DNA of 64,000 nucleotides from Collinsella sp. (GCA_018381235.1 JAGZSF010000012.1:22313-86312); one strand, 5' to 3'; shown: positions 17,231 through 26,420, counted from the stretch's first letter. Program-made: numbers and translations. The notes: generated from the sequence alone by a model not told the origin.

Positions 17231-19084
17231 TTACATCTGCTCGGGCACGGAAACGCCAACGAGGGTGAGCACCAGGGCGAGCGTCACGCGAACGGCATCG
17301 CAAGCGGCCAGACGAGCGCGCGAAAGCTCGGGGTCGACGGGACGGCCCTCGCTCGGCAGCACCTGGCAGGCAGCGTAGAAGCTGTGGAAGTCGCCGGCGA
17401 GTTCCTCGGCAAAGTGCGTCAGACGGAACGGGGCGCGATCTCGAGCGCAGCTGGCGATGAGGTCGGTGAGCTCGTTGAGCTTACGCGAAAGGGCAAGCTC
17501 GGTCGGGTCGGTCAGCAGCGAGTAATCGACGTTCTCACCGATGGCCTTGGCGGCGACGGCCTTCATGCCCATCTCGTCAGCCTGCTCGGGCGTAACGTCA
17601 GCGGCACGACGCAGGATGGAGCACACGCGGGCGTGAGCGTACTGCACGTAGTACACCGGGTTGGAGTTGTCGCGCTTCTTAACGGCCTCGATATCGAAGT
17701 CGACCATCTGGTTGGAGCTCTTGGAGATGAGCGTGTAGCGAGCGGCATCGGAGCCGACCTCGTCGACGAGCTCCTGCAGGGTCACCATGGTGCCCTTGCG
17801 CTTGGACATACGGACGGGTTTGCCGTTGCGCAGCAGGTTGACGAGCTGGCCCAGCAGAACCTCAAACTTGCCGGGATAGCCAAGAGCGTCGCAGACGCAG
17901 CGGACGCGCTCGATGTAGCCGTGGTGGTCGGCGCCCCAGATGTCGATGACGTGATCGACGCGCTGGAACTTATCCCAGTGATAGGCAACGTCGGAGGCGA
18001 AGTAGGTGTACTCGCCGTCGGACTTGATCAGGACGCGGTCCTTGTCGTCGCCCAGGTCGGTGGAGCGGAACCACAGGGCGCCGTCCTTGGTGTAGAGGTA
18101 GCCCATCTTGTCGAGCTTCTCAAAAGCGCGGTCGACGGCGGAGGTGCCGGCGGTCTCGCCCTCGGTGTCCTTCACATACAGCGAGCGCTCGGAGAACCAA
18201 CGATCGAAGTCGCAGTTAACGGCATGGCAAAGGTCGCGCATGTTGTCGACCATCTTTACGTAGCCGCGCTCGCGGAAGCTCTCCATGCGCTCCTGAGGAT
18301 CGGCGTCGACCCACTTATCGCCGTCGGTGCGCCAGAACTCGGCAGCCTCGTCGATGATGTAGTCGCCGCCGTAGGAGTCCTTGCCAAGAGTCTCGGCAAA
18401 GTTGTCCTGATACGGATGGGTCTCGGGGTGCTCGTCGTTCTCGTCGGCAACAAAGGCGTCGCGGTCGGCGATCAGCAGCTTGTGAGCCTCGTCGATATCA
18501 ACGCCCTGCTTGGCGATGATGTCGGCAAGCTGCATATAGCGCGTGCTGATGGAGTTGCCGAAGGTGTTCATCTGAGAGCCGTGGTCGTTGATGTAGAACT
18601 CACGCTGGATGTCGTAACCGGCGTGGTCCATAACACGGCAGAGGGAGTCGCCCAGAGCGGCCCAGCGGCCATGGCCGATGTGCATGGGGCCGACGGGGTT
18701 GGCGGAGACGAACTCGACCTGGGTCTTCAGGCCGCCGCCGACGTTGGACTTAGCGAAGTCCATGCCCTTCTCGCGGGCCTCGCCGAAGATGGCATTCTTG
18801 ACGGCAACGGAAAGGTAGAAGTTGATGAAGCCAGGGCCGGCGATCTCGACCTTCTCGATCGCGGGATCCTCGGGCATATGGGCAACGACAGCCTCGGCGA
18901 TCTTGCGCGGGGCGCAGTGAGCCAGCTTGGCGGACTTCAGGGCCATGGTAGAGGTCCACTCGCCATGAGAAGTGTCAGCCGGTCGCTCGATAGCGCAATC
19001 GTCAAGTTTAAATGCGGAAAGGTCGCCGGCCTCCTGGGCCGCAGCAAGCGCAGCGCGTACCAGCTCTTCAATCTTCTCGGGCAT
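17231..19084 (-). CDS. argS: Arginyl-tRNA synthetase
   Basis: A 617-residue class I synthetase that charges tRNA-Arg. The N-terminal Add-1 domain covers about residues 1-100. The HIGH motif is NPVGPMHIGHGRWAALGD (about 125-142), and the KMSKS-like loop is VRMSKRKGTM (about 420-430). The C-terminal DALR anticodon-binding domain ends with LALVLTLVGVSVPEQM, typical for ArgS. The start at 19084 is fixed by AAGGAGG six bases upstream; a longer in-frame version lacks a site. It diverges from carD. Confidence 0.97.
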   Translation of the reverse strand: MPEKIEELVRAALAAAQEAGDLSAFKLDDCAIERPADTSHGEWTSTMALKSAKLAHCAPRKIAEAVVAHMPEDPAIEKVEIAGPGFINFYLSVAVKNAIFGEAREKGMDFAKSNVGGGLKTQVEFVSANPVGPMHIGHGRWAALGDSLCRVMDHAGYDIQREFYINDHGSQMNTFGNSISTRYMQLADIIAKQGVDIDEAHKLLIADRDAFVADENDEHPETHPYQDNFAETLGKDSYGGDYIIDEAAEFWRTDGDKWVDADPQERMESFRERGYVKMVDNMRDLCHAVNCDFDRWFSERSLYVKDTEGETAGTSAVDRAFEKLDKMGYLYTKDGALWFRSTDLGDDKDRVLIKSDGEYTYFASDVAYHWDKFQRVDHVIDIWGADHHGYIERVRCVCDALGYPGKFEVLLGQLVNLLRNGKPVRMSKRKGTMVTLQELVDEVGSDAARYTLISKSSNQMVDFDIEAVKKRDNSNPVYYVQYAHARVCSILRRAADVTPEQADEMGMKAVAAKAIGENVDYSLLTDPTELALSRKLNELTDLIASCARDRAPFRLTHFAEELAGDFHSFYAACQVLPSEGRPVDPELSRARLAACDAVRVTLALVLTLVGVSVPEQM

Positions 19085-19426
19085 AGATCCTCCTTGTGTT
19101 AAAGCCCCCGAGCTCTTGGTCACTCGTAGGGCAAAAGCCAGAGTTTGTAGCACTCTATCACAAGCGACGGGCACTGTCGCAGGGTAAAGCTAATAGATAT
19201 TGCATATGCACAAAAATGACTACAGCTTGTATGGAGTCACTCAAAGATGCCGGTCTGCCTGCAGATTATGCAGGCGTTGAAAATGCATAAAGGTGTGAAT
19301 GAGCTGCGTCTGTTATCGAATACTCTTACCTATCAGAGTTGTGTGCTTTTCCTGCATAAAGTACGGGTTTGCGCACGTCAGCGTGTTATTCTAGACATAC
19401 GTAAATTCGTATAAGTTGGAGGTAGC
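19085..19426. promoter_or_regulatory. Divergent argS-carD intergenic region
   Basis: 342 bases upstream of both genes. The palindrome tgcatatgca (19201-19210) and two tgcataaag copies (19283, 19353) resemble actinobacterial ARG-box half-sites (tgcat), so ArgR control of argS is conceivable. For carD an extended -10 (TGtTATTCT) is at 19384-19392. ctgtcgcagggta-gctaat near 19174-19192 is shared with 6170-6189. No gene is seen. Confidence 0.4.
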
Positions 19427-19912
19427 ATGTTCTCAATCGGTCAACACGTCATTCATCCGGGTCAGGGAGTCTGCACCGTCGTCGGTTTTAGGGACGACAC
19501 ACCGCAGCCCATGCTGCTGCTCGAGACCAAGCAGGGACATGCGCAGACGATCCTCATGTACCCCGTGGCGCAGGCCGACCGTTTGCACGCCGCCATCTCT
19601 CAACAAGATGCCGAGCACCTGCTGAGCCACTACGACGAGCTGGAGTGCGACACCTTTACCGAGCGCAACAGCTCACTTGAGGAGACGCACTTTAAGCAGC
19701 AGCTCAAGCTGGGTGCGCCCGAGACGGTCCGCGTGGCAAAGACCATGATGCACCGCATTCGCCAGGCCGAGGAAGCTGATAAAAAGCCCAGCTCCTACTA
19801 CATGCGCGTACTCAAGGAAGCCAAGCGCCGCTCCATCGAGGAGTTCGCTGTGGCCTTGGGCGTCACCGAGGAGGATGCTGAAGCCCGCCTAGCCCAAGCC
19901 GCCCTCAACTAA
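19427..19912 (+). CDS. CarD/CdnL-family transcription regulator
   Basis: A 161-residue protein with the CarD N-terminal RNA-polymerase-interaction domain (FSIGQHVIHPGQGVCTVVGF, residues 2-21, then a five-stranded Tudor-like part to about 60). A helical C-terminal domain of about 90 residues follows, with SSYYMRVLKEAKRRSIEEFAVALG. CarD/CdnL proteins bind the beta subunit and stabilise open promoter complexes. TTGGAGG lies seven bases before the ATG. It is a single-gene unit that diverges from argS; an R1 hairpin follows its stop. Confidence 0.88.
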   Translation: MFSIGQHVIHPGQGVCTVVGFRDDTPQPMLLLETKQGHAQTILMYPVAQADRLHAAISQQDAEHLLSHYDELECDTFTERNSSLEETHFKQQLKLGAPETVRVAKTMMHRIRQAEEADKKPSSYYMRVLKEAKRRSIEEFAVALGVTEEDAEARLAQAALN

Positions 19913-19925
19913 CCCAACCGCGCCA

Positions 19926-19966
19926 AAAACCACCACAAAGGGGACAGGCACCTTTGTGGTGGTTTT
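19926..19966. repeat. R1 palindromic repeat, copy 1
   Basis: A perfect 16-bp stem (aaaaccaccacaaagg and its complement) with loop ggacaggca. It may double as the carD terminator because the right foot is tttt. Confidence 0.92.
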
Positions 19967-20020
19967 CTTGTTCTAGTAGTATTCATTCTTATCGATACCC
20001 ACGAGCACAAGGAGTCTCTT

Positions 20021-20620
20021 ATGGCAGAGCCGCTTACCGCCGGAATCACCCGCGACCGCGCGTTCGAACTGCTCAACGAGCACAACAAGGACCCGTTCCA
20101 CATCACCCATGGCGAGACGGTCGAGGGCACTATGCGCTACTTTGCGCGCGAGTTCGACCCCGAGAACGAGGAGTTTTGGGGCATCGTCGGCCTGCTGCAC
20201 GACCTGGATTGGGAGGAGCATGAGGACGACCCCATGAACCACACCATCTATGCTGCCGAGATTCTTGAAGGAGAAGGTGCGTCTCCCGAGCTCATTCGCG
20301 CCATCCAGACGCACACGTCCGACTTCAACACCTCGCTGCCTAAGCCCGAGCTGCAGATGGAAAAGATCCTGTTTGCCTGCGATGAGCTCACCGGCCTGAT
20401 CGGGGCCGCCGTCATCATGCGCCCGAGCAAGAGCGTTATGGACTTTACGACCAAGTCGCTCAAGAAAAAGTTCAAGGACAAGCGCTTTGCCGCCGGCTGC
20501 TCGCGCGACGTGATTTCGCAGGGCGCCGAGATGTTGGGCTGGGAGCTCCCCGAGCTCTTTGACCGCACCATCGCGGCCATGCAGTCCTTCGCCCCCGACC
20601 GCGATACCTTCCAGGCCTAA
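20021..20620 (+). CDS. HD-domain hydrolase
   Basis: A 199-residue HD-superfamily protein. The metal ligands are H30 (THGETV), H60-D61 (GLLHDLDW), with a further His in DPMNHTIYAAEIL and in IQTHTSDF. The layout is that of stand-alone HDIG proteins that act as nucleotidases or phosphohydrolases. Substrate is unknown. Hydrophobic residues in LIGAAVIMRPSKSVMDFTTKSLKKKFKDKRFAAG (about 125-160) are typical of the HDIG family annotated as hydrolases in Firmicutes. An aaggagtct site precedes the ATG. R1 hairpins sit on both sides. Confidence 0.8.
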   Translation: MAEPLTAGITRDRAFELLNEHNKDPFHITHGETVEGTMRYFAREFDPENEEFWGIVGLLHDLDWEEHEDDPMNHTIYAAEILEGEGASPELIRAIQTHTSDFNTSLPKPELQMEKILFACDELTGLIGAAVIMRPSKSVMDFTTKSLKKKFKDKRFAAGCSRDVISQGAEMLGWELPELFDRTIAAMQSFAPDRDTFQA

Positions 20621-20635
20621 CCGCCCACGCCACCT

Positions 20636-20676
20636 AAAACCACCACAAAGGGGACAGGCACCTTTGTGGTGGTTTT
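20636..20676. repeat. R1 palindromic repeat, copy 2
   Basis: Identical to copy 1 over the 16-bp stem and 9-base loop. It lies between the convergent HD gene and proA. Confidence 0.92.
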
Positions 20677-20690
20677 TGTTTGCGCGGGCG

Positions 20691-21977
20691 TTAGGGGCGG
20701 ACCTGGCCGGTGCCTCGGAGCTTGTATTTGTAAGTGGTGAGGGCCTCGGCGGCGAAGGGGCCGCGGGCGTGGAGCTTTTGGGTCGAGATGCCGATCTCGG
20801 CGCCCAGGCCAAACTCGCCGCCGTCGGTGAAGCGCGTGCTGGCGTTGGCGTACACGGCCGAGGCATCGACCGCATCTAGGAAGCGCTCGCAAGCGTCCGT
20901 GTCCTCGGCAACGATGGCCTCGGAGTGCATCGTGCCGTAGCGGTTGATGTGTGCGATGGCCTCGTCCTCGCTTGCCACGACCTTCACGCTCATCTCGAGC
21001 GCCAGGTACTCGCGACCCCAGTCCTCCTCAGTCGCGGCGACGTAGTCATCACCCTCGGCAAGCCCGGCATCGGCGCATGCGGCGCAGGTTGCCTCGTCGC
21101 CGTGAATGAGCACGCCGTGGTCATGCAGCACGGCCACGACTGCGGGCAAAAACGCATCGGCCACAGCACGGTCGATCAGCAGCGACTCGGCGGCATTGCA
21201 CACGCCCACGCGCTGGGTCTTGGCATTAACGATAATGTTGAGCGCCTTATCAAAGTCGGCGGATTCATGCACGTAGATGTGGCAGTTGCCCGTGCCCGTC
21301 TCGATCACCGGCACAAGCGACTCGCGCACGCAGCGCTGGATCAGGCCTGCGCCGCCGCGCGGAATGAGTACGTCGACAATACCGCGGAGCTTCATGAGCT
21401 CGCCAGTGGCCTCGCGGTCGGTGGACTCGATCATCGACACGGCCTCGCGCGGGAAGCCCTTGGCCTCGAGCGCATCGGCCAGCAGCTCGGCGATCATGGC
21501 GCACGAGTGATAGGCCAGCGAGCCGCCGCGCAGAATGCAGGCGTTGCCGGTGCGGATGCAGATGCCCGCGGCGTCGGCCGTCACGTTGGGGCGCGCCTCG
21601 TAGACCATAGCGACCAGGCCCAGCGGCACACTCACACGGGTCAGGTCCACGCCGCTTGCAAGCACGCGGTGGTCGAGCACGCGGCCCACGGGATCGGGCA
21701 GCTCGGCGAGCTTTTCCAGGCCGGCGGCCATGCCCTCGACGCGCTCGGGCGTCAGCAGCAGGCGATCGAGCAGTCCGGCCGAGGTACCCGCATCGCGCGC
21801 AGCGGACATATCGAGCTCGTTGGCGGCGACGATGGAGTCGACACCGTTGCGCAGTGCTGCGGCCATGGCGCGCACGGCCTCCTGGCGCTGCTCATCGCTC
21901 GCCGTGGCAAACGAGGCCGATGCTGCCTTGGCGGCAACGGCAAGATCGTGGACATACGTGGCTATATCGACCGACAT
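20691..21977 (-). CDS. proA: Gamma-glutamyl phosphate reductase
   Basis: A 428-residue aldehyde-dehydrogenase-fold enzyme for the second step of proline synthesis: NADPH reduction of glutamyl-5-phosphate. Family marks include VPLGLVAMVYEARPNVTADAAGICIRTGNACILRGG (about 115-150), the catalytic cysteine in TQRVGVCNAAESLL (about 255), EDWGREYLALEMSVKVV (about 315), and NASTRFTDGGEFGLGAEIGISTQKLHARGP near the C-terminus. Length is normal. It lies on the same strand as proB, but a broken peptidase gene on the other strand separates the two. Confidence 0.97.
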   Translation of the reverse strand: MSVDIATYVHDLAVAAKAASASFATASDEQRQEAVRAMAAALRNGVDSIVAANELDMSAARDAGTSAGLLDRLLLTPERVEGMAAGLEKLAELPDPVGRVLDHRVLASGVDLTRVSVPLGLVAMVYEARPNVTADAAGICIRTGNACILRGGSLAYHSCAMIAELLADALEAKGFPREAVSMIESTDREATGELMKLRGIVDVLIPRGGAGLIQRCVRESLVPVIETGTGNCHIYVHESADFDKALNIIVNAKTQRVGVCNAAESLLIDRAVADAFLPAVVAVLHDHGVLIHGDEATCAACADAGLAEGDDYVAATEEDWGREYLALEMSVKVVASEDEAIAHINRYGTMHSEAIVAEDTDACERFLDAVDASAVYANASTRFTDGGEFGLGAEIGISTQKLHARGPFAAEALTTYKYKLRGTGQVRP

Positions 21978-22089
21978 GGGCGGCCCTTTCTCCTAGAAGT
22001 TTGCAACCATGGTAGCCGATTTGCGCATGTCCTCGCCCGCGGCGGTAGAATTGGTCAACCCGAAACACCGCAACGAACGGAAGACTCAC

Positions 22090-23508
22090 ATGGCCCTCAT
22101 CACTTCGTACCACGTCCCCGGCCTTTACGTCGAGGACCACAGCATCGACGTCCCCCTTGACTGGCGCGGCCTGGAGCCGATGCTCCTGGCCGTCGGCAGC
22201 ACCATGCGCCGCGGCGCTATGCCGGCACCCATCGCCGGCGCGCCCGAGAGCATCAAGCTCTTCTACCGCGTGGTTTGCGCGCCCGACCGCATCAACGACG
22301 ATCTGCCGCTGCTTCTGTTTTTGCAGGGCGGCCCCGGCGGCGAGAGCCCGCGTCCGCTGTCGCCCACAAGCGACGGCTGGATCGAGGAGGCCGTCAAGCA
22401 CTTCCGCGTGGTCCTTCCCGACCAGCGCGGCACCGGACGCAGTAGCTGCGTGGACTGACGCACGATCAAGGCACTGGGTGATCGCGCAACGGCCGCCGGC
22501 GCCGATACAGCACGCTCGCAGGCGGACTTCCTCAAGCGCCACCTCGCCAGCTCCATCGTGCGCGATTTTGAGTACCTGCGCCTAGTGGGCTTTGGCGGCA
22601 AGCCGTGGGTCACGCTCGGCCAGAGCTACGGCGGCTTTTTGACGCTGAGCTACTTGTCGCTCTTCCCCGAAGGCGTGGCGGCGAGCTTTACCTGCGGCGG
22701 CATTCCGCACGTGCCGGCGAGCGCAAGCGAGGTCTACGCGCACACCTTCCCGCGCATGGCCGCCAAGACGCAGCAGTATTACGACCGCTACCCCGCTGAC
22801 GTCGAGCGCGTGGCAGCCCTGGCCGATACGCTCGAGGCTCAGAAACCCGTGCTGCCCGACGGCTCGCCGATGGCGGTCGAGCGCCTACAGCTCATGGGCA
22901 GCGACTTTGGCATGAAGCCGAGCTTTGAGCGCATGCATTGGATTATCGATCACGCTTTTGTTGACGGCGACGGCACGCTGGCCTGCGGCGCCTCGGTATC
23001 TGACAGCTTTTTGATGCGCGCCTTCGAGCGCACCAACACGCGTACAAACCCGCTGTACTGGACACTGCAGGAGTTCATCTACGCCGACGGCGATACCATG
23101 CCCATTCGCTGGGCCGCGGCAGAAGAGAAGGCACGCCGTGCCGAGTTCGACACCCTCGCGCGCCCGCTCATGTTTACCGGCGAGGCCATGTTCCCGTGGA
23201 TGTTCGAGCAGATGCCCGAGCTTATGCCGTTTAAGCCCGCCATGGACCTGCTGATGGAAGACACCAGCTGGGACAAGATTTACGACCCGCAGCGCCTGGC
23301 GTGCAACGAGGTGCCCCTGCAGGCCGCGGTGTATTTCGACGACATGTACGTCGATTCGGGCCTGCAGCTCGATACGCTCAGCCGCGTGGGCAACTCGCAC
23401 GCCTGGGTGACCAACGAGTTCGAGCACGACGGCCTGCACGGCAGCGTGGTGTTCAAGCACCTCTTCGACGAAGCCCTCAACCGCGGAGACCTGCGCCGGA
23501 TCTTCTAA
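22090..23508 (+). pseudogene. Alpha/beta-hydrolase (S33, proline iminopeptidase-like) interrupted by in-frame TGA
   Basis: One reading frame from ATG 22090 to TAA at 23506-23508 encodes a 472-codon S33 peptidase, broken only by TGA at 22456-22458. Before the stop are QGGPGGESPRP (oxyanion-type HGGPG motif) and LPDQRGTGRSS. After it, in the same frame, come RTIKALGDRATAAG and the nucleophile elbow GQSYGGF. Homologous proteins run through this point, so a single base change (for example CGA to TGA) explains it. The second half (from about 22558) has no ribosome binding site of its own. TGA is a normal stop elsewhere here. A sequencing error or recent nonsense mutation is most likely. Confidence 0.8.
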
Positions 23509-23509
23509 C

Positions 23510-23559
23510 AAAGGAGTGTCCCCACCTGCCGGCACATAAGGAACGTCCCCAGGTGCCGA
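23510..23559. repeat. tgccggcac-type intergenic repeat (R3), copy 1
   Basis: It contains aaggagtgtcccc, tgccggcac, ataaggaacgtcccc and aggtgccga. Related copies are at 36315-36393 and 57086-57109. Confidence 0.75.
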
Positions 23560-23594
23560 GAACAGCAACATTGCAGGTAGAGTACAGAAAGCGA

Positions 23595-23692
23595 AAACGC
23601 CCCTAAGCGAGCAAGGTGACGTGAAAGAGGAGGGCATTGACCTTTTGGTCATGCCCGACGATTGAACGTCAGATTGCCGCTTAGGGGCGTTT
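23595..23692. terminator. Three-tier inverted-repeat element C, possible proB terminator
   Basis: The outer stem is 15 bp and perfect (aaacgcccctaagcg, 23595-23609, with 23678-23692). Inside are gcaa/ttgc, then tgacgt/acgtca (23617-23622 with 23666-23671), and a central hairpin gggca-t-tgacc/ggtcatgccc (23632-23656). On the minus strand the stem runs into TTTTCGCTTTC, so it could end proB transcription, but the size and nested design are unusual for that. Confidence 0.6.
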
Positions 23693-23706
23693 GCAGCGTC
23701 GACCCG

Positions 23707-24834
23707 TTAGGCGAACACGATCAAGTTATCTCGATGGATCGCGGGCTTCTCGACCAGATCTGCCAGCAGGCGGTTGCTGGCGATCTGGTCCTGGCGGCGA
23801 CCGGCAGCAAGCTCCAGCACATCCGAATCGGCCTCGGCGATACCGCGGGCGACGACCATACCGCTCGGATCGCACACATCGAGCACATCGCCCTCGGCAA
23901 ACTGGCCATCGACCTCGCGAATACCCACCGCAAGCAAGGAAGAGCCACGGCTGACCAGCGCCTTCGCAGCACCATCATCGACCGTCACCGAGCCATGCGC
24001 CTTGTCGCCCAGTGCGATCCACAGCTTGCGGGGTGCGATGTCCAGACGCTCCGCCGGCGGATCGAACAGCGTGCCCACGCTCTCGCCGCGGGCGAGGCGC
24101 ACGAGCGCATCGGGCTCCTCACCCGAGCAAATCACGCTCTGAATACCCGCCGTCATCAGGATGCGGCTCGCGCGAATCTTGGTGATCATGCCGCCCGTGC
24201 CCACCGAAGTCGAAGAATCGCCTGCCGAGGCGATAATCTTGGCATCGATCTTATGCACGACCGGGACGAACTCGGCCGTGGGATCCTCGTGCGGATTGGC
24301 GGTATAGAGGCCATCGATGTCCGAGAGCGTCACACACAGATCGGCAGAAACCAGGCAGCTCACAAGCGCCGCCAGCGTGTCGTTGTCGCCAAACTTGATC
24401 TCGTCGACGGTGACGGTATCGTTCTCGTTGACGACCGGCACCACGCCCAGCTCCACCAGGCACAGCAGAGCGTCGCGCGCGTGCAGGTAGGACGTGCGGC
24501 GGGCCGTATCGTGGCGCGTGAGCAGCACGAGCGAGGTGAGCAGGTCGCGCGCATGGAACTCCTCGTCGTAGGCCGACGAGATGATGCACTGACCAGCCGA
24601 GGCGCAAGCCTGTAAGCTCGGAAGGTCGCCGACCGGCTTGCGGTCGAATCCCAACACGGGATAGCCACAGGCGATAGCGCCCGAGCTCACCACGACCAGA
24701 CGCCAGCCGAGCTTGCGCAGGGCTGAGGCCTGGTCGGCAAGCCCGCCGATAAAGGAGCGGTTGACCTTGCCGTCGGCGCCCACCACCGTGGACGAACCGA
24801 TCTTAACCACCATCGTTTTATAAGAAGTCGTCAT
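23707..24834 (-). CDS. proB: Glutamate 5-kinase
   Basis: A 375-residue kinase for the first step of proline synthesis. The amino acid kinase domain spans residues 1-255: VVKIGSSTVV, VVVSSGAIACG, NENDTVTVDEIKFGDNDTLAALVS and the nucleotide loop GTGGMITKIRASRIL. A C-terminal PUA domain (about 275-360) is present, so this is the long form. The feedback-inhibition region is intact, which suggests proline inhibition as in E. coli (inference). A plausible promoter is not obvious; the gene lies 80 bases from the end of the NAPRTase gene on the same strand. Confidence 0.97.
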   Translation of the reverse strand: MTTSYKTMVVKIGSSTVVGADGKVNRSFIGGLADQASALRKLGWRLVVVSSGAIACGYPVLGFDRKPVGDLPSLQACASAGQCIISSAYDEEFHARDLLTSLVLLTRHDTARRTSYLHARDALLCLVELGVVPVVNENDTVTVDEIKFGDNDTLAALVSCLVSADLCVTLSDIDGLYTANPHEDPTAEFVPVVHKIDAKIIASAGDSSTSVGTGGMITKIRASRILMTAGIQSVICSGEEPDALVRLARGESVGTLFDPPAERLDIAPRKLWIALGDKAHGSVTVDDGAAKALVSRGSSLLAVGIREVDGQFAEGDVLDVCDPSGMVVARGIAEADSDVLELAAGRRQDQIASNRLLADLVEKPAIHRDNLIVFA

Positions 24835-24914
24835 ACGTCAGACCAATCAACTGTTCAGCGAACGGGCGAGCTGGCGGCCAAGGGAGCGCGATTCGCCCCT
24901 ACCGCCCAAGTTCA

Positions 24915-26420
24915 TTAGTGAGCCCAGGGAAAGGCAGAAGCCGCGGCCATGTTCTTTCGCACGAGCTCGTCGCGCACCTGTGCCAGGCCCTGCTCCATGC
25001 CCACCACATAGGTCTGCGGGTACAGGAAGCGCTTGTAGACCGGATCAAGATGGTCCAGTGCCCAGGCGCAACGCTCGCGTGCGTCCTCGATACTCTCGCG
25101 CGGGGCAACAGCGCTGCCATCGCGCACGATCGGCACCAGCAGCTCGCGATACTCAAGCTCGGAAACGTCGGTCACCAAGGCAGCATCGTTCACGGCCACG
25201 AGGGTATTGCCGCGCGCGGCACCCTCCCCCGCCAGATGGTCCTCGTCATAGATCATGTCGCAGATCGGGCCGCCAAAGCCGTCGTAATAGCGGCGCACGC
25301 GCTGCACGCCCGGGATCGTGCGCTTGTAGGGCTGCTCGGAGAGCTTGACCACCGGCGTCCACGGGTCCGCCTCGCTCGCACGGCGGGCGGAAAGCTTGTA
25401 CACGCCGCCCAGCGCCGGCTGGTCATAGCAGGTCGCGAGCTTGGTACCCACGCCAAAGCTATCGATAGGCGCACCCTGGTCGAGCAGCGACTGAATCGTG
25501 TACTCGTCCAGATCGTTGGAAACCGAGATCCCCACATAGGGCAGGCCCTCGGCATCAAAACGGCCGCGGACATACTTGGAGAGCTTGGCGAGGTCGCCCG
25601 AGTCGATGCGAATGGCTGACAGACGCTCGCCTGCCGCCTCCATCTCCTTGGCAACCGTAATGGCATGCTCGCAGCCCTCGCGCACGTCATAGGTGTCGAT
25701 GAGCAGCGTGCAGTTCTTAGGGCTCGACTTGGCAAAGGCACGGAAAGCCTCGAGCTCGGAATCGAAGCTCATCACCCAGCTATGCGCATGCGTGCCAAAG
25801 ACGGGAATACCGTAGCGGCGACCGGCGAGCACATTGGACGTAGAGGAACAGCCGGCAACGTAGCTCGCGCGCGCGACGGCCAGGCCGCCATCGGGACCCT
25901 GGGCGCGGCGCAGACCAAACTCAGCAACGGGACGGCCGTCCGCTGCCAGCACCACGCGCGCCGTCTTGGTGGCGACAAGTGTCTGGAAGCCGACGATGTT
26001 GAGCAGCGCCGTCTCGAGCAGCTGGCACTCCAGCGCGGGGCCGGTGACGCGCACCATAGGCTCGCGCGGAAAGACGAGCTCGCCCTCGGGGACGGCGTCG
26101 ATGTTTACATGTGCACGGAAGTTGCGCAGGTAGTCGAGGAATGCAGACTTAAACATCGCGCCGCCAGCCGGAGCCTGGAGCGAAGCTAGATAGTCGATGT
26201 CCTCGGGCGTAAAGCGCAGGTTCTCGACAAGCTCGGGCAGCTCGGCGGTGCCGCACATGACGGCGTAGGCGCTACCAAAGGGATGGTCGCGATAAAACGC
26301 GGTAAAACAACCCTGCTCATTGGCCTTGCCGCTCTCCCACAGGCCCTGGGCCATAGTGAGCTCGTACAGATCGGTGAGCATTGCAATGTCGGTAGGATGC
26401 GAGATGTCGGTCAAAGCCAT
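24915..26420 (-). CDS. pncB: Nicotinate phosphoribosyltransferase
   Basis: A 501-residue NAPRTase that makes nicotinate mononucleotide from nicotinate and PRPP in NAD salvage. Visible family features are MLTDLYELTMAQGLW (about 12-26), the FGLRRAQGPDGGLAVARASYVAGC segment (about 165-190), IDTYDVREG, IRIDSGDLAKLSKYVR (about 285-300), and the phosphate-binding IDSFGVGTKLATC (about 335). Start 26420 aligns with the family N-terminus and has GAAAGG upstream. An in-frame extension beyond it is not protein-like. Confidence 0.94.
   Translation of the reverse strand: MALTDISHPTDIAMLTDLYELTMAQGLWESGKANEQGCFTAFYRDHPFGSAYAVMCGTAELPELVENLRFTPEDIDYLASLQAPAGGAMFKSAFLDYLRNFRAHVNIDAVPEGELVFPREPMVRVTGPALECQLLETALLNIVGFQTLVATKTARVVLAADGRPVAEFGLRRAQGPDGGLAVARASYVAGCSSTSNVLAGRRYGIPVFGTHAHSWVMSFDSELEAFRAFAKSSPKNCTLLIDTYDVREGCEHAITVAKEMEAAGERLSAIRIDSGDLAKLSKYVRGRFDAEGLPYVGISVSNDLDEYTIQSLLDQGAPIDSFGVGTKLATCYDQPALGGVYKLSARRASEADPWTPVVKLSEQPYKRTIPGVQRVRRYYDGFGGPICDMIYDEDHLAGEGAARGNTLVAVNDAALVTDVSELEYRELLVPIVRDGSAVAPRESIEDARERCAWALDHLDPVYKRFLYPQTYVVGMEQGLAQVRDELVRKNMAAASAFPWAH

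Noticed and set aside
19201..19275. A 24-residue open frame starting MHKNDYSLYG
   Set aside because: No ribosome binding site and no similarity to any leader peptide; length is within chance.
17231..19426. T-box riboswitch before argS
   Set aside because: No T-box core (tgg-type) sequence or antiterminator hairpin is visible upstream of the ATG.
19926..20676. Two R1 copies around the HD gene as ends of a composite mobile element
   Set aside because: R1 occurs alone elsewhere, there is no transposase inside, and no target-site duplication was seen.
22456..22458. TGA recoded as selenocysteine or tryptophan
   Set aside because: No SECIS-like hairpin directly follows, the family has no cysteine at that place, and TGA ends other genes here (sufD).
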